Of a DNA stretch of 64,000 nucleotides, positions 1 to 8,219 are shown piece after piece. How positions within the stretch are numbered: position 1 is the first letter of the stretch; the number at the start of each line of letters is the position of its first letter. The position numbers and the translations under genes are program-made. Under the pieces are notes generated by a model. That model ran no database searches. It was not told the DNA's origin and saw only the letters and a program-made list of their open reading frames with translations. The DNA comes from Lachnospiraceae bacterium (GTDB lineage Bacteria; Bacillota; Clostridia; Lachnospirales; Lachnospiraceae), in the NCBI GenBank assembly GCA_017427775.1, contig JAFRSD010000049.1, positions 1 to 64,000 on the forward strand. Reading direction: 5' to 3'.

Positions 1-90
1 CAATATATCAAGCGCCACGACAACCAAAGACCTTGAAATCAGTCTCTGCCCGGGCTTTCTTCCATTCGATTTACGATCCTGCTTACCCAT
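1..90 (-). CDS. N-terminus of an unidentified protein, cut by window edge
   Basis: An open frame of 30 codons begins with ATG at 90-88 and runs off the left edge. The product starts MGKQDRKSNGRK and continues through basic residues into a hydrophobic stretch (SLVVVALDIL). That is the look of a short basic cytoplasmic tail leading into a first membrane helix. A GGAG lies 11 bases before the ATG. The visible part could fit a membrane sugar transferase or a CapD-like sugar epimerase, but this is only a guess and too little is present to assign a function. Confidence 0.5.
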   Translation of the reverse strand, partial: MGKQDRKSNGRKPGQRLISRSLVVVALDIL

Positions 91-204
91 AATCTTATAA
101 GCTCCGTTCTCAGCTTTTTACACTTCTTTATACATGCGCATACCTTGTAAAAAAGTATACACTAAAACGCCATCAAATGCAACTTTTCACACCCAAAATA
201 TCCG

Positions 205-249
205 AAAAGCCGGTATTTTCGGCGATAGTCCGAAATAATACCGGCTTTT
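205..249 (-). terminator. long hairpin, probable terminator after the HipA-like gene
   Basis: The arms at 205-216 and 238-249 pair as a 12-bp stem (AAAAGCCGGTAT with ATACCGGCTTTT). A second inner stem pairs TTTCGG (217-222) with CCGAAA (230-235). Read on the minus strand the structure ends in CTTTTCGGATATTTTG, a modest T-rich tail. It lies about 90 bases past the stop of the HipA-like gene and before the gene at the left edge. The rest of 91-342 shows nothing else recognisable. Confidence 0.65.
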
Positions 250-342
250 GCATGTTTTTTTATACTTTTTTATGGTATTGAAGAAAGAATATGAGGCACG
301 GGCTTACTTCTCTTGAACGCCCGACATTCTAAACAGATGATT

Positions 343-1146
343 TCAAAACAGATAGGAATACTTGCGTCGCATCTGCATAACAATCTCCGTGACCCTGTCG
401 CGAACGCTTTTCTCATAAATCTGCGCCTCATCTAAGATTTCAACCACTTCCTTGCGGGTGAAACGGAAACGAATCTGCCTGCCGTACAGTTGCTCTGCAA
501 TCATTATCTGCTCAGCAAAATCATCGCAAAAGGTCTTCGGCCTTGCCCTTTTCATCAATTCTATCGTATTCTGATTCAACGGATAATCCAAAGCTGTGTC
601 TGCCAGAAGTGCTGCACCGTTATCAAAAATCGGTGCAAGACGGAATTCTTTTCTTTCATTGGTCAGTACTGCAATATTATGGGTATGACGGTCTTCGTTG
701 AGAAAAAAGCTGTCTACCGTAAGCAACTTGCACATGAATTGTCCGAAATCACGAAGCCCCGTCAGCCTTTCCACCTGTTCCGTGAGAATGCGGAGCCGCT
801 CAGTGTGGTCTTCTATTCCGTAAATGATATGATTCAATCCGGTTCCATAGGTACTTTTAAATAGTCTCTCAAGCGTAATCAGCGTCCATCCGTCGGAAAA
901 GTCACGGCTTTTACAAGCATTATATGTGTTACCGTTATAGGAAATCTGTTCAAGACTATAATCGACATACTCGTCCTCTTTAAGCGTAGAGTACCGAAGG
1001 AGCTTGGAAACCGTATACTCTGCAAGTCCTTCATATCCGAGATAGTCTGCCTTATACCAGACCCCATCACGTTCAAACTTCAATTGGTTTCCTTTTGAAG
1101 AACGTCTGCTGTTTTCACGGAGTTCCCCATCATACAATTCTATCAT
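343..1146 (-). CDS. HipA-like Ser/Thr protein kinase
   Basis: The product is about 267 aa and resembles the catalytic part of HipA/CtkA-type kinases, which phosphorylate protein or tRNA-synthetase targets and act as toxins or regulators. The motif NEDRHTHN (about residues 150-157) matches the catalytic N-x-D-R-H-x-x-N loop, and IFDNG (about 173-177) matches the metal-binding loop. The protein is much shorter than E. coli HipA (about 440 aa) and lacks its N-terminal subdomain. I chose the ATG at 1146 because GAGGTGA lies 5 bases ahead; an in-frame GTG at 1155 overlaps the upstream stop. It follows the HTH gene by 5 bases, so the two are almost certainly co-transcribed. The kinase fold is well supported; the toxin role is inferred from context. 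Confidence 0.8.
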   Translation of the reverse strand: MIELYDGELRENSRRSSKGNQLKFERDGVWYKADYLGYEGLAEYTVSKLLRYSTLKEDEYVDYSLEQISYNGNTYNACKSRDFSDGWTLITLERLFKSTYGTGLNHIIYGIEDHTERLRILTEQVERLTGLRDFGQFMCKLLTVDSFFLNEDRHTHNIAVLTNERKEFRLAPIFDNGAALLADTALDYPLNQNTIELMKRARPKTFCDDFAEQIMIAEQLYGRQIRFRFTRKEVVEILDEAQIYEKSVRDRVTEIVMQMRRKYSYLF

Positions 1147-1151
1147 CCCAC

Positions 1152-1694
1152 TCACCTCTCGATCCTGATGTGGCAGGGATCGTCCGCCATTCTTCCTTCC
1201 GTCTTCTCAATAATCATAATCGGATCATAGAACGGAATTCCGAGCTTCTTCAATTCCAACTTAATCTTATCCCTTGACCTCGGAAAGCACCTGGACTCCA
1301 GAAACTCCTCGTAGTCCTCATAAGTCGGTTCCGTATTTACGCCAAATGCCCGCCATAACGGATTGTCGATGTAATTATATACCTTTACCTGTCTGGCAAG
1401 CTCATCCACATCGATAACGCTGCAGACAGTGTTCTCATACATATACCAAAGCCGTAATCCACGGCCTTTCGGCGGAACCTCAAGCTTCTGAACCATCTGC
1501 GGATAGCGCAAGAGAATCTCCGACAGAGTCACAATCGGCCCGGTAATCTCTCCTTTGCTATTCTCCCAGGTCTCTACCGTCCGTTTAGAAGCGCACACGA
1601 ATTCGGCAAACTCCTTCTGTGTCATCCCGAGAAGCGTCCGCATTCTCTTCACATCCTTGCCGTTAATTGACTTGTTAATCACATAGTTTTTCAT
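1152..1694 (-). CDS. HTH regulator with extra C-terminal domain, partner of HipA-like kinase
   Basis: A 180-aa protein. Residues about 14-60 form an XRE/HipB-like helix-turn-helix (MTQKEFAEFVCASKRTVETW). Unlike HipB, it carries about 110 further residues ending in a block with FPRSRDKIKLELKKLG, IPFYDP and KTEGRMADD. I recall this block accompanying HipA-like kinases in other Firmicutes but cannot name a domain with certainty. It may take the place of the N-terminal subdomain missing from the short kinase, as HipS does in three-gene HipBST systems; that is inference. AAAGGAG stands 9 bases before the ATG. Two matching inverted repeats in the promoter suggest autoregulation. Confidence 0.75.
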   Translation of the reverse strand: MKNYVINKSINGKDVKRMRTLLGMTQKEFAEFVCASKRTVETWENSKGEITGPIVTLSEILLRYPQMVQKLEVPPKGRGLRLWYMYENTVCSVIDVDELARQVKVYNYIDNPLWRAFGVNTEPTYEDYEEFLESRCFPRSRDKIKLELKKLGIPFYDPIMIIEKTEGRMADDPCHIRIER

Positions 1695-1715
1695 GTCAAA
1701 GCTCTCCTTTGCACT

Positions 1716-1744
1716 AGAATATCACATTTTTTGCGATAAAACAA
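1716..1744 (-). promoter_or_regulatory. promoter of the HTH/HipA-like pair
   Basis: Minus-strand TTGTTT (1739-1744) and TATTCT (1716-1721) are separated by 17 bases. The spacer contains one of the two inverted repeats of this region, which is what a self-repressing promoter would look like. Confidence 0.5.
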
Positions 1745-1770
1745 GTCTTTTTTGTCACATATTTTGTGAC
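1721..1770. promoter_or_regulatory. two tandem operator-like inverted repeats
   Basis: Two copies of the plus-strand pattern TCACATNTTTTGYGA occur at 1722-1736 and 1755-1769, 33 bases apart. The second copy is a perfect palindrome with flanks (GTCACA-TATTT-TGTGAC, 1754-1770); the first has one mismatch. The first copy lies inside the promoter spacer and -10 region, the second upstream of the -35. The likely ligand is the HTH protein encoded just downstream. Confidence 0.65.
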
Positions 1771-1816
1771 TACAGCACAAAAAGCCATCATTTCGTGCCA
1801 CTTCAATTATTCCGAA

Positions 1817-2569
1817 TCACTGTTGTCCCAGATTGTCTCCGCTTCGCATTGCTTTCTTTTTCAACTGCAGAAGCACGAAGTCAACATTATCCTCGGAAAG
1901 TGCGTTCGGGTATTTTACCTCGAAGTCAAGAAGTTTTTCCCTTGCGTCCCACTCGCCCTGTCTGGTTTCTTCAAGCAATTCTTTATAATCCGAGCGACCG
2001 ATAGCATTCTCAATGAATTGTCTTGAAGCAGGAGAAAACTCATCCCAAGAGCCATAGAGGTCTATTACCGCCTTGTTAATCCGTTCCATTGTAATCCGAT
2101 CCCCGGCACTTTCATGTGCAGCAAGTATTCCGACAATGTCCGAAATGTCATTTTTATAATAGCGGTAGGATTTGAGTTTCATTGCAACAAGATATTCCGC
2201 CTTTACCACACGGACACTCAGTACCTGTGCAAAGGTTCGATAATAAGTGGAATGCTGCATCAAGTTTTGACTGTAGGATGTCGTTTTTTCGAAGTCAGTG
2301 TTAATCCATCCGCCCGGCAGATTATATCGATCTCCAACGCGTCCTATAGCGTCTCGAACCGCCGAAGCAGCGAGAATGACAGCATCGATATCGGTAGTCA
2401 TAGAACGAAAGTCATAGCAAGACACAATTGCGGCCCCGCCAATCAGGATGATTTCAGCGGGCATATTCTTCCCCACGAGTTTCTTATACTCCTTCGCCAA
2501 CTCATTCAGATAAAAACCGAGATTTTCATTCGTAAAAGTGAATTCGTTTGTTAATCCGTCAGCAGACAT
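1817..2569 (-). CDS. DUF6036-type nucleotidyltransferase-like protein
   Basis: About 250 aa with the nucleotidyltransferase signature ILIGGAAIVS followed by TTDIDAVI (about residues 42-65). This is the G-G plus D-x-D arrangement seen in DUF6036 and AbiEii/MNT-type enzymes, which can transfer nucleotides to RNA or protein targets. I chose the ATG at 2569, with GAGG 6 bases ahead, over an in-frame GTG at 2581. The ATG overlaps the end of the XRE gene by 11 bases, so translation is probably coupled. The pair resembles a type II or type IV toxin-antitoxin or abortive-infection module. The fold is well supported; the role is inferred. Confidence 0.75.
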   Translation of the reverse strand: MSADGLTNEFTFTNENLGFYLNELAKEYKKLVGKNMPAEIILIGGAAIVSCYDFRSMTTDIDAVILAASAVRDAIGRVGDRYNLPGGWINTDFEKTTSYSQNLMQHSTYYRTFAQVLSVRVVKAEYLVAMKLKSYRYYKNDISDIVGILAAHESAGDRITMERINKAVIDLYGSWDEFSPASRQFIENAIGRSDYKELLEETRQGEWDAREKLLDFEVKYPNALSEDNVDFVLLQLKKKAMRSGDNLGQQ

Positions 2570-3131
2570 CTCGAACCTCACTTTCTATAATGTTAAAGCG
2601 GGAAAATTCCGGGATTGCTTCCTCCACGGCTTTCGAAAGAAGTGATTGGTCGTTCGTGATTTTGGCTGCAAGAACAAGACTCTGAGGGAACAAAGGTTCC
2701 TGCAGTTTGGATGCACGTAAATCATTATACCGATTACAGATAGGAACACTATTAATGCGGCTGAGATAGTCAATCATAGCGAGCAGATATAGCGCCTCCG
2801 GATACCACTTTTTATCCGCCAATTCACGCACAGTGTCCTTTTGCAAGACCTCTATCAAGAAAAGGATGTCCGTCTGTTCCTTTACCATATGGCAGATATG
2901 ACTTCGGAAAAGCTCAAAAGAAGGGCGTTCTTCATCTGCCATTGCAGGCGCAACGAGTTCCTCCATGGACACGCCCAAAGCCTTCGCCAGACGGTACACA
3001 GTCTCCGCGCTACTCTTCTCAATTCGAGTTTTCTTCTTACAAAGATCGTTTACTGTGGCATACGGGACAGAGCTTTCTTTCGCCAGGCGATAGACAGTAA
3101 GATTTTTCTCTTTCATGATTTGACAAAGCAT
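2559..3131 (-). CDS. XRE-family regulator, partner of the nucleotidyltransferase
   Basis: A 190-aa protein with an N-terminal Cro/C1-type helix-turn-helix (about residues 7-60, including VPYATVNDLCKKK and YRLAKALGVSMEEL). An all-alpha C-terminal half of about 125 residues has no domain I recognise. AAGGGG lies upstream of the ATG at 3131; a second Met at residue 6 has no such site. The gene opens a two-gene operon with the DUF6036 protein. Its promoter carries two palindromes centred on CGGTATGCCG, so the protein most likely represses its own operon. In similar pairs the XRE protein is the antitoxin or repressor. Confidence 0.75.
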   Translation of the reverse strand: MLCQIMKEKNLTVYRLAKESSVPYATVNDLCKKKTRIEKSSAETVYRLAKALGVSMEELVAPAMADEERPSFELFRSHICHMVKEQTDILFLIEVLQKDTVRELADKKWYPEALYLLAMIDYLSRINSVPICNRYNDLRASKLQEPLFPQSLVLAAKITNDQSLLSKAVEEAIPEFSRFNIIESEVRDVC

Positions 3132-3149
3132 GACAGTCGCCCCTTTGCT

Positions 3150-3194
3150 ACGGTATGCCGTTATGTGATAAGCCTATAACGGTATGCCGTTATA
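3150..3194. promoter_or_regulatory. two tandem CGGTATGCCG operator palindromes
   Basis: The perfect 20-bp palindrome at 3175-3194 has core ATAACGGTATGCCGTTAT. A shorter copy, ACGGTATGCCGT, lies at 3150-3161 between the first palindrome and the XRE start codon. Centres are about 29 bases apart, near three helical turns. The position downstream of the -10 suits repression by the XRE protein. Confidence 0.75.
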
Positions 3195-3201
3195 TTCTGC
3201 C

Positions 3202-3234
3202 ATTATATTATCACACCAATCCAACTTATGTCAA
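3202..3234 (-). promoter_or_regulatory. promoter of the XRE/nucleotidyltransferase pair
   Basis: Minus-strand TTGACA at 3229-3234 is followed after 18 bases by TAATAT (3205-3210), which overlaps a perfect TATAAT at 3202-3207 (21-base spacing). The operators lie immediately downstream. Confidence 0.55.
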
Positions 3235-3249
3235 ATCATACATACAGTA

Positions 3250-3291
3250 AGAGCCCTACAACCGTGAGATTTCCCGCGGTCATAGGGCTCT
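3250..3291 (-). terminator. hairpin between the PIN-like gene and the XRE module
   Basis: The arms AGAGCCCTA (3250-3258) and TAGGGCTCT (3283-3291) pair fully, and an inner ACCGTG/CGCGGT stem extends the structure. The T-rich side is better on the plus strand, but the only gene ending here is on the minus strand. Confidence 0.55.
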
Positions 3292-3331
3292 TTGTCATCT
3301 TATCTTTTCTTTTGTCAGTTAGACTTCACTA

Positions 3332-4657
3332 TCACTCGCTCTTCTTCCCCACCTTATGCTTCTCCGCCTTGTAGATCTCGGTGGCACGGTCGTTGTCACG
3401 AAGTTCCTTAAGGATGTAGTTGTGGAAGTCGCCGAGGTTGTCGGTTTCGGCGAGGGCGCGGTTCACGAGGTCGCGCTCCGCGTCGGTCATCTCAACTTTG
3501 GGAGCAGGTTTAGACTGCGCTCTGGCGGGCTGTTCAGCGGGTTTCGTCGATGCCTTCGCAGTCTGTGTCGAAGCACTGGCTACCTTAGCACCCTGCCCCG
3601 CGCTTGCTTCCTTCTTCACATTAAGCTGTGCGCGAAGGTCCGCGATGCTGAGATCATCGAGATAGCTGTCATCCGATACCGCGATGGGCGATACCGTTTT
3701 CACAGCGGTCTGCTTCTGTTCCGTAACAGAGTTAGGCGTTTTGTTTGCAGCCTTCGGAACTGCCTGCGGCTGCTTTACTGCAATGTTCGCTTGTTTCGTC
3801 TCTGCCGGCGTCTGCCGCGTTGCAACCGGCGTCTGATTCGTTGTTACCACCGTCTGCTTCGGCTCGGCAGCTGCCTTAACGGTCACAGGTTTCTTAACTT
3901 CCGCTGCCGTATCCTTCCCGTTTGCAGCGGTCGCAGTTGTATCCTTTACTGCGGGACGGTTGTCCTGCTTCTTCTGCGCTGCCTGCTGAGGGGCAGTGTT
4001 CTTTCTCTGCTGCGTCTGTTGGGGTGCTGCTGTAGTTCCCGTGCGCGGCGCGCCGTTTCGGTTGTTGCCGCGGTTGCGGTTTACATAGCGGTTGTCGGGC
4101 GTATATGTGCGGCCGTGGTTGCCGTCCGTGCGGGTTCCGGTGTGTCCGTTCGCGTGGCTTCCGCCGTTTCCGCTCCGGGTTCCGGTGCGGCCTTTTTTAT
4201 TGAGCACTTCGTGCTCGGTCGTGTTGTCCACAACCTGCGTCTTCTTGCCGAACAGCTTTGCGAAGAAGCCCGGCTTTTCGTCTTTTCTCGCGATGACGTG
4301 CTCGATGTCGGGATACCGCTCGATCACGTCGCCCGTCATGCTCTGCATCTCATGGATGGCGGGCTCGTATCCTTTGTCGTTCGAGATGATGAAGAAGAAA
4401 TCGCCCGTGCCCTTCGCGATGTCGTATCCGAGATGCACCATGATGATGAAATCAAGGGCATTCTTTCCGATCTGATCGTTCTTGATGAGTTCCACCGTCG
4501 CGTCGCAATGCAGAACCGACTCTGCCTCGATGAGCGACATTTTGGAACATTTCGGGCCGAGGAAGATCTTCACCTCGTCGTTCTTCGTCAGCTTCAGGAT
4601 GCCGTTCAAACCTGCCGAGCTGACATTTTCAAAATCAACATATAGAATTCTTTTCAT
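3332..4657 (-). CDS. PIN/NYN-like nuclease-fold protein with long low-complexity linker
   Basis: About 441 aa. The N-terminal 120 or so residues form a PIN/NYN-like domain: RILYVDFENVS carries the first acidic residue, and ALDFIIMVHLGY, FIISNDKGYEP and later acidic residues complete a likely metal site for RNA cleavage. A stretch of about 230 residues rich in Thr, Ala, Lys, Gln, Pro and Asn follows. The last 50 or so residues (DAERDLVNRALAETDNLGDF onward) form a compact charged helical block. I take the Met at 4657 as the start because the residues before it read like a translated ribosome binding site (GGAGG at 15 bases); a start at 4702 is possible. It is the last gene of a run with uvrB, uvrA and the nucleotidase. 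RNA cleavage is inferred from the fold. Confidence 0.7.
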   Translation of the reverse strand: MKRILYVDFENVSSAGLNGILKLTKNDEVKIFLGPKCSKMSLIEAESVLHCDATVELIKNDQIGKNALDFIIMVHLGYDIAKGTGDFFFIISNDKGYEPAIHEMQSMTGDVIERYPDIEHVIARKDEKPGFFAKLFGKKTQVVDNTTEHEVLNKKGRTGTRSGNGGSHANGHTGTRTDGNHGRTYTPDNRYVNRNRGNNRNGAPRTGTTAAPQQTQQRKNTAPQQAAQKKQDNRPAVKDTTATAANGKDTAAEVKKPVTVKAAAEPKQTVVTTNQTPVATRQTPAETKQANIAVKQPQAVPKAANKTPNSVTEQKQTAVKTVSPIAVSDDSYLDDLSIADLRAQLNVKKEASAGQGAKVASASTQTAKASTKPAEQPARAQSKPAPKVEMTDAERDLVNRALAETDNLGDFHNYILKELRDNDRATEIYKAEKHKVGKKSE

Positions 4658-4718
4658 GCTTGTGTCACGTTTCCTCCAAATCTCCTGATTGTTCGGAAGC
4701 ATGAAATGTGTGACTGCC

Positions 4719-5303
4719 TTAACGGCTTATCTCGTCGAGCGTCTTCTCATAAGACGGAAGGAACTCCGTAAGGAACACGTCCGCTTCGGGCACGCCCATA
4801 TTCTTTATGGCGTCCTCGATCGTCTTCCGGGCGTGATCGAACTCGCGGTTGCCTGCCTTGCTCTCTTCGATGCATTTGATGAGGGCCGAGATCTTGTCGG
4901 CCGCTTTTACGAGTTTCTTAAGCGGCTCGTCCTCGCCCTTCGGGAAGAAGATCTCCTCGTAGTCACCGCGGATGTCGTCCGGAAGCTTCTTAAGAAGCGA
5001 CTCGGCCGCGCGGTCCTCGATGCCGTGGAAAAGCGTCTGCATCTCTTTGCTCGAGTACTTGATCGGGGTGGGCATGTCGCCGGTGATGATCTCGTTCGCG
5101 TCGTGGTAGATGCCGATCAGCGCGGCACGGTCGGCGTTATACGTCTTACCGAGCCGGCGGTTGCCGAGCACCGCGAGGGCATGCGCGATCATAGCGACCT
5201 CAAGAGAGTGTTCGCTTATATTTTCCGTTAAGGAATTGCGCATCAATGCCCAGCGCTCAATATATTTCATACGCGATACCATCGCAAAAAAGTGACTGCC
5301 CAT
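4719..5303 (-). CDS. yfbR: YfbR-type 5'-deoxynucleotidase (HD domain)
   Basis: About 194 aa, close along its whole length to E. coli YfbR, which removes phosphate from deoxynucleoside 5'-monophosphates. Visible matches include SHFFAMVSRMKYIERWALMR, TENISEHSLEVAMIAHALA (metal-binding His), YHDANEIITGDMPTPIKY (the HD pair) and the ending PSYEKTLDEIS. I place the start at the ATG at 5303, which gives MGSHFF as in E. coli; an in-frame GTG at 5312 overlaps the uvrA stop by 4 bases. It directly follows uvrA, so it fits dNTP pool control next to DNA repair. Confidence 0.9.
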   Translation of the reverse strand: MGSHFFAMVSRMKYIERWALMRNSLTENISEHSLEVAMIAHALAVLGNRRLGKTYNADRAALIGIYHDANEIITGDMPTPIKYSSKEMQTLFHGIEDRAAESLLKKLPDDIRGDYEEIFFPKGEDEPLKKLVKAADKISALIKCIEESKAGNREFDHARKTIEDAIKNMGVPEADVFLTEFLPSYEKTLDEISR

Positions 5304-5308
5304 CAGGT

Positions 5309-8179
5309 TCACCCGTTTCCGTTTCTCAGTCTCTCCTGCTGCCGCTCAAACTGTTTGATCAGGTATTGACCGGTATAGGATTCCCTGCATTTCATAACTT
5401 CCTCGGGAGTGCCGGCACATAGCACGGTTCCGCCGCCGTCACCGCCCTCGGGACCGAGGTCGATGATGTAGTCGGCCGTCTTGATAACATCGAGGTTGTG
5501 CTCGATGACAATGACCGTGTTGCCGTTCTCCGCGAATCTTTGTAAGATCCGGATTAGCTTCTCGACGTCCGCAAAATGCAGTCCCGTCGTCGGCTCATCC
5601 AGAATATACACCGTCTTACCGGTGCTTCGTTTGCTAAGCTCCGTAGCGAGCTTTACGCGCTGCGCTTCGCCTCCGGACAGAGAGGTCGAGGGATGCCCGA
5701 GCTTCAGATAGGACAATCCCACTTCATTCAGAGTCTCAATCTTGCTGCGGATTGACGGAATGTTTGCGAAGAAGGGAACCGCCTCCTCCACCGTCATCTC
5801 CAGCACGTCATAAATGCTCTTGCCCTTGTAGGTGGCTTCGAGCGTCTCCCGGTTGTACCGCTTGCCGCCGCACACTTCGCAGGGCACGTACACATCGGGC
5901 AGGAAGTTCATCTCGATCTTGACGATGCCGTCGCCCTTACAGGCTTCGCAGCGGCCGCCTTTGACGTTAAAGCTGAACCTTCCCTTGTTGAATCCGCGCA
6001 CCTTTGCTTCGGTCGTATTAGCGAACAGATCCCGGATCATGTCAAATACGCCCGTGTAGGTTGCGGGGTTGCTTCTCGGCGTCTTGCCGATCGGCGACTG
6101 GTCAATGTTGATGACCTTGTCGAGCTGTTCCGTGCCGAGTATCGCGTCATGCTCTCCGGGGGAGATAATACGCGCGCGGTTCAGTTCTTTAGCGAGCGTT
6201 TTGTAGAGGATTTCGTTGACGAGCGAGCTCTTGCCCGAGCCCGAAACACCCGTCACGCACGTGAAGACACCGAGCGGGATATCCACGTCGATATTCTTCA
6301 GGTTATGCTCTCTTGCGCCCTTTACGGTGAGCCATCCGGTCGGCTTTCTGCGCTCCGAAGGAATCGGAATGAAGCGCCGTCCCGCCAGATAATCACCGGT
6401 CAGCGAATCCTTGCATGCCATGATGTCGGCCGCCTTGCCCTGTGCCACCAGCCGCCCGCCGTTCTGTCCCGCGCCGGGCCCGATGTCCACGATCCAGTCT
6501 GCCGCAAGCATCGTGTCCTCGTCATGCTCCACAACAAGGAGCGAGTTGCCGAGGTCGCGAAGCCCCATCAATGACCGCAACAGCTTGTCGTTGTCCCGCT
6601 GATGCAGTCCGATGCTCGGCTCGTCGAGGATGTATGCCACCCCGACCAGTCCCGAACCGATCTGCGTCGCAAGGCGGATCCGCTGTGCCTCTCCTCCCGA
6701 AAGAGAAGCCGTTGCCCTCGAAAGCGTCAGATAATCGAGTCCCACATCCGAGAGAAATCCGACTCTTGCCCGGATCTCCCGAAGGATCATCTCTCCGATC
6801 TGTCTCTTCACGGGGCTCAATTCGAGATTCGAAAGAAAATCCTTCAGATCTCTCACCGGCATGCCGCACACTTCGTCAATGTTCCGCTCGCCGATCGTAA
6901 CCGCGAGCGCTTCCTTGCGAAGTCTCTTGCCGCCGCATTCCGTACACGGTTTAATCTCCATGCACTCCTCGTACTCCCGCCGCATCGTCTCGGAAGTCGT
7001 CTCACGGTAGCGGCGTCTCGTGTACTCGATAATGCCCTCGAAAGCGATATCGTACACGCCCTGTCCGCGCTGGCTGCGGTAATGCACATCGACCTTCTTA
7101 CCGTCCGTTCCGTAGAGAAGGATGTTTCGCACATTGTCCGGATAATCCCGGAACGGTGTCTTCAAGGAGAATGCGTACTCCTTCGCAAGTGCATCGAGAA
7201 TGCACCGAGAAAAGCTTCCCGGATCAACAACCGAGTTCCAGCCCGGCGCCGCAATGGCTCCGTCCAGAATGCTCAGCGACTCGTCCGGAATGATGCCCGC
7301 TTCGGTAAATTCCATCGTCATACCGAGACCGTGACACGCCGGACACGCACCGAAAGGATTGTTGAAGGAGAATGTTCTCGGCTCCAGCTCGTCTATCGTC
7401 GTACCGCACTCGGGGCAGGCGAAGTTCTCCGAAAAGCGGAGTCTCTCGCCGTCCACGATGTCCACATACACAAGTCCTTCTGCAAGCCGCAGGGCACTCT
7501 CCAACGAGTCCGTCAGACGCTGGACAATGCCTTCCCGCACAACAAGGCGGTCAACAACGATCTCGATGTTATGCTTCTGGTTCTTGTCGAGTTTGATCTC
7601 CTCGGACAGCTCGTACATATTGCCGTCGACACTGGCACGCACATAGCCGCTCTTACGGGCAGCCTCCAGAACTTTGGCGTGCTCACCCTTCCTGCCGCGG
7701 ACAACCGGCGCGAGCACCATGAACTTGGTTCCCTCGGGAAGGGCTGTCACGGTGTCGGCCATCTGGTCAACCGTCTGCCTTGCGATCAATGTGCCACAGT
7801 TCGGGCAGTGCGGGGTGCCTATTCTGGCATACAGAAGACGAAAGTAATCGTAGATCTCCGTCACGGTTCCGACGGTCGACCGGGGATTACGGTTCGTCGA
7901 TTTCTGATCAATGGAAATTGCGGGAGGAAGGCCTTCAATGCTCTCTACGTCGGGCTTTTCCATCTGCCCGAGGAACTGGCGCGCATAGCTGCTGAGCGAC
8001 TCCATGTACCGCCGTTGTCCTTCCGCATAAATGGTGTCAAATGCGAGGGAGCTCTTGCCCGATCCGGACAGTCCGGTCAGTACGACCAGCTCGTCACGGG
8101 GAATGTCCACGCAAAGACCCTTCAGATTGTTCTCGTTCGCGCCGCGAACGCGGATATATTTCTTATTACTCATCTGCAT
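5309..8179 (-). CDS. uvrA: excinuclease ABC subunit A
   Basis: A 956-aa damage-recognition ATPase of nucleotide excision repair, normal length for UvrA. Two ABC modules are visible. The first has Walker [13 protein letters not shown] (about residue 36) and signature [12 protein letters not shown]. The second has [13 protein letters not shown] and [15 protein letters not shown]. Zinc-binding cysteine pairs occur at CPNCG, CPECG...CPACHG and CEACKGDG...[22 protein letters not shown] and [13 protein letters not shown] are the Walker B/D-loop stretches. It lies 40 bases after uvrB in the same direction, giving a classic uvrBA order. Confidence 0.98.
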   Translation of the reverse strand: MQMSNKKYIRVRGANENNLKGLCVDIPRDELVVLTGLSGSGKSSLAFDTIYAEGQRRYMESLSSYARQFLGQMEKPDVESIEGLPPAISIDQKSTNRNPRSTVGTVTEIYDYFRLLYARIGTPHCPNCGTLIARQTVDQMADTVTALPEGTKFMVLAPVVRGRKGEHAKVLEAARKSGYVRASVDGNMYELSEEIKLDKNQKHNIEIVVDRLVVREGIVQRLTDSLESALRLAEGLVYVDIVDGERLRFSENFACPECGTTIDELEPRTFSFNNPFGACPACHGLGMTMEFTEAGIIPDESLSILDGAIAAPGWNSVVDPGSFSRCILDALAKEYAFSLKTPFRDYPDNVRNILLYGTDGKKVDVHYRSQRGQGVYDIAFEGIIEYTRRRYRETTSETMRREYEECMEIKPCTECGGKRLRKEALAVTIGERNIDEVCGMPVRDLKDFLSNLELSPVKRQIGEMILREIRARVGFLSDVGLDYLTLSRATASLSGGEAQRIRLATQIGSGLVGVAYILDEPSIGLHQRDNDKLLRSLMGLRDLGNSLLVVEHDEDTMLAADWIVDIGPGAGQNGGRLVAQGKAADIMACKDSLTGDYLAGRRFIPIPSERRKPTGWLTVKGAREHNLKNIDVDIPLGVFTCVTGVSGSGKSSLVNEILYKTLAKELNRARIISPGEHDAILGTEQLDKVINIDQSPIGKTPRSNPATYTGVFDMIRDLFANTTEAKVRGFNKGRFSFNVKGGRCEACKGDGIVKIEMNFLPDVYVPCEVCGGKRYNRETLEATYKGKSIYDVLEMTVEEAVPFFANIPSIRSKIETLNEVGLSYLKLGHPSTSLSGGEAQRVKLATELSKRSTGKTVYILDEPTTGLHFADVEKLIRILQRFAENGNTVIVIEHNLDVIKTADYIIDLGPEGGDGGGTVLCAGTPEEVMKCRESYTGQYLIKQFERQQERLRNGNG

Positions 8180-8219
8180 CTATCTTGTTACTGCTCGTAT
8201 TTCTGCTTCTTTTATCCTG

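Noticed and set aside
3356-4645. 429-codon plus-strand frame rich in Arg, Leu and Val
   Set aside because: It is the mirror of the Thr/Ala/Lys-rich linker of the PIN-like protein.
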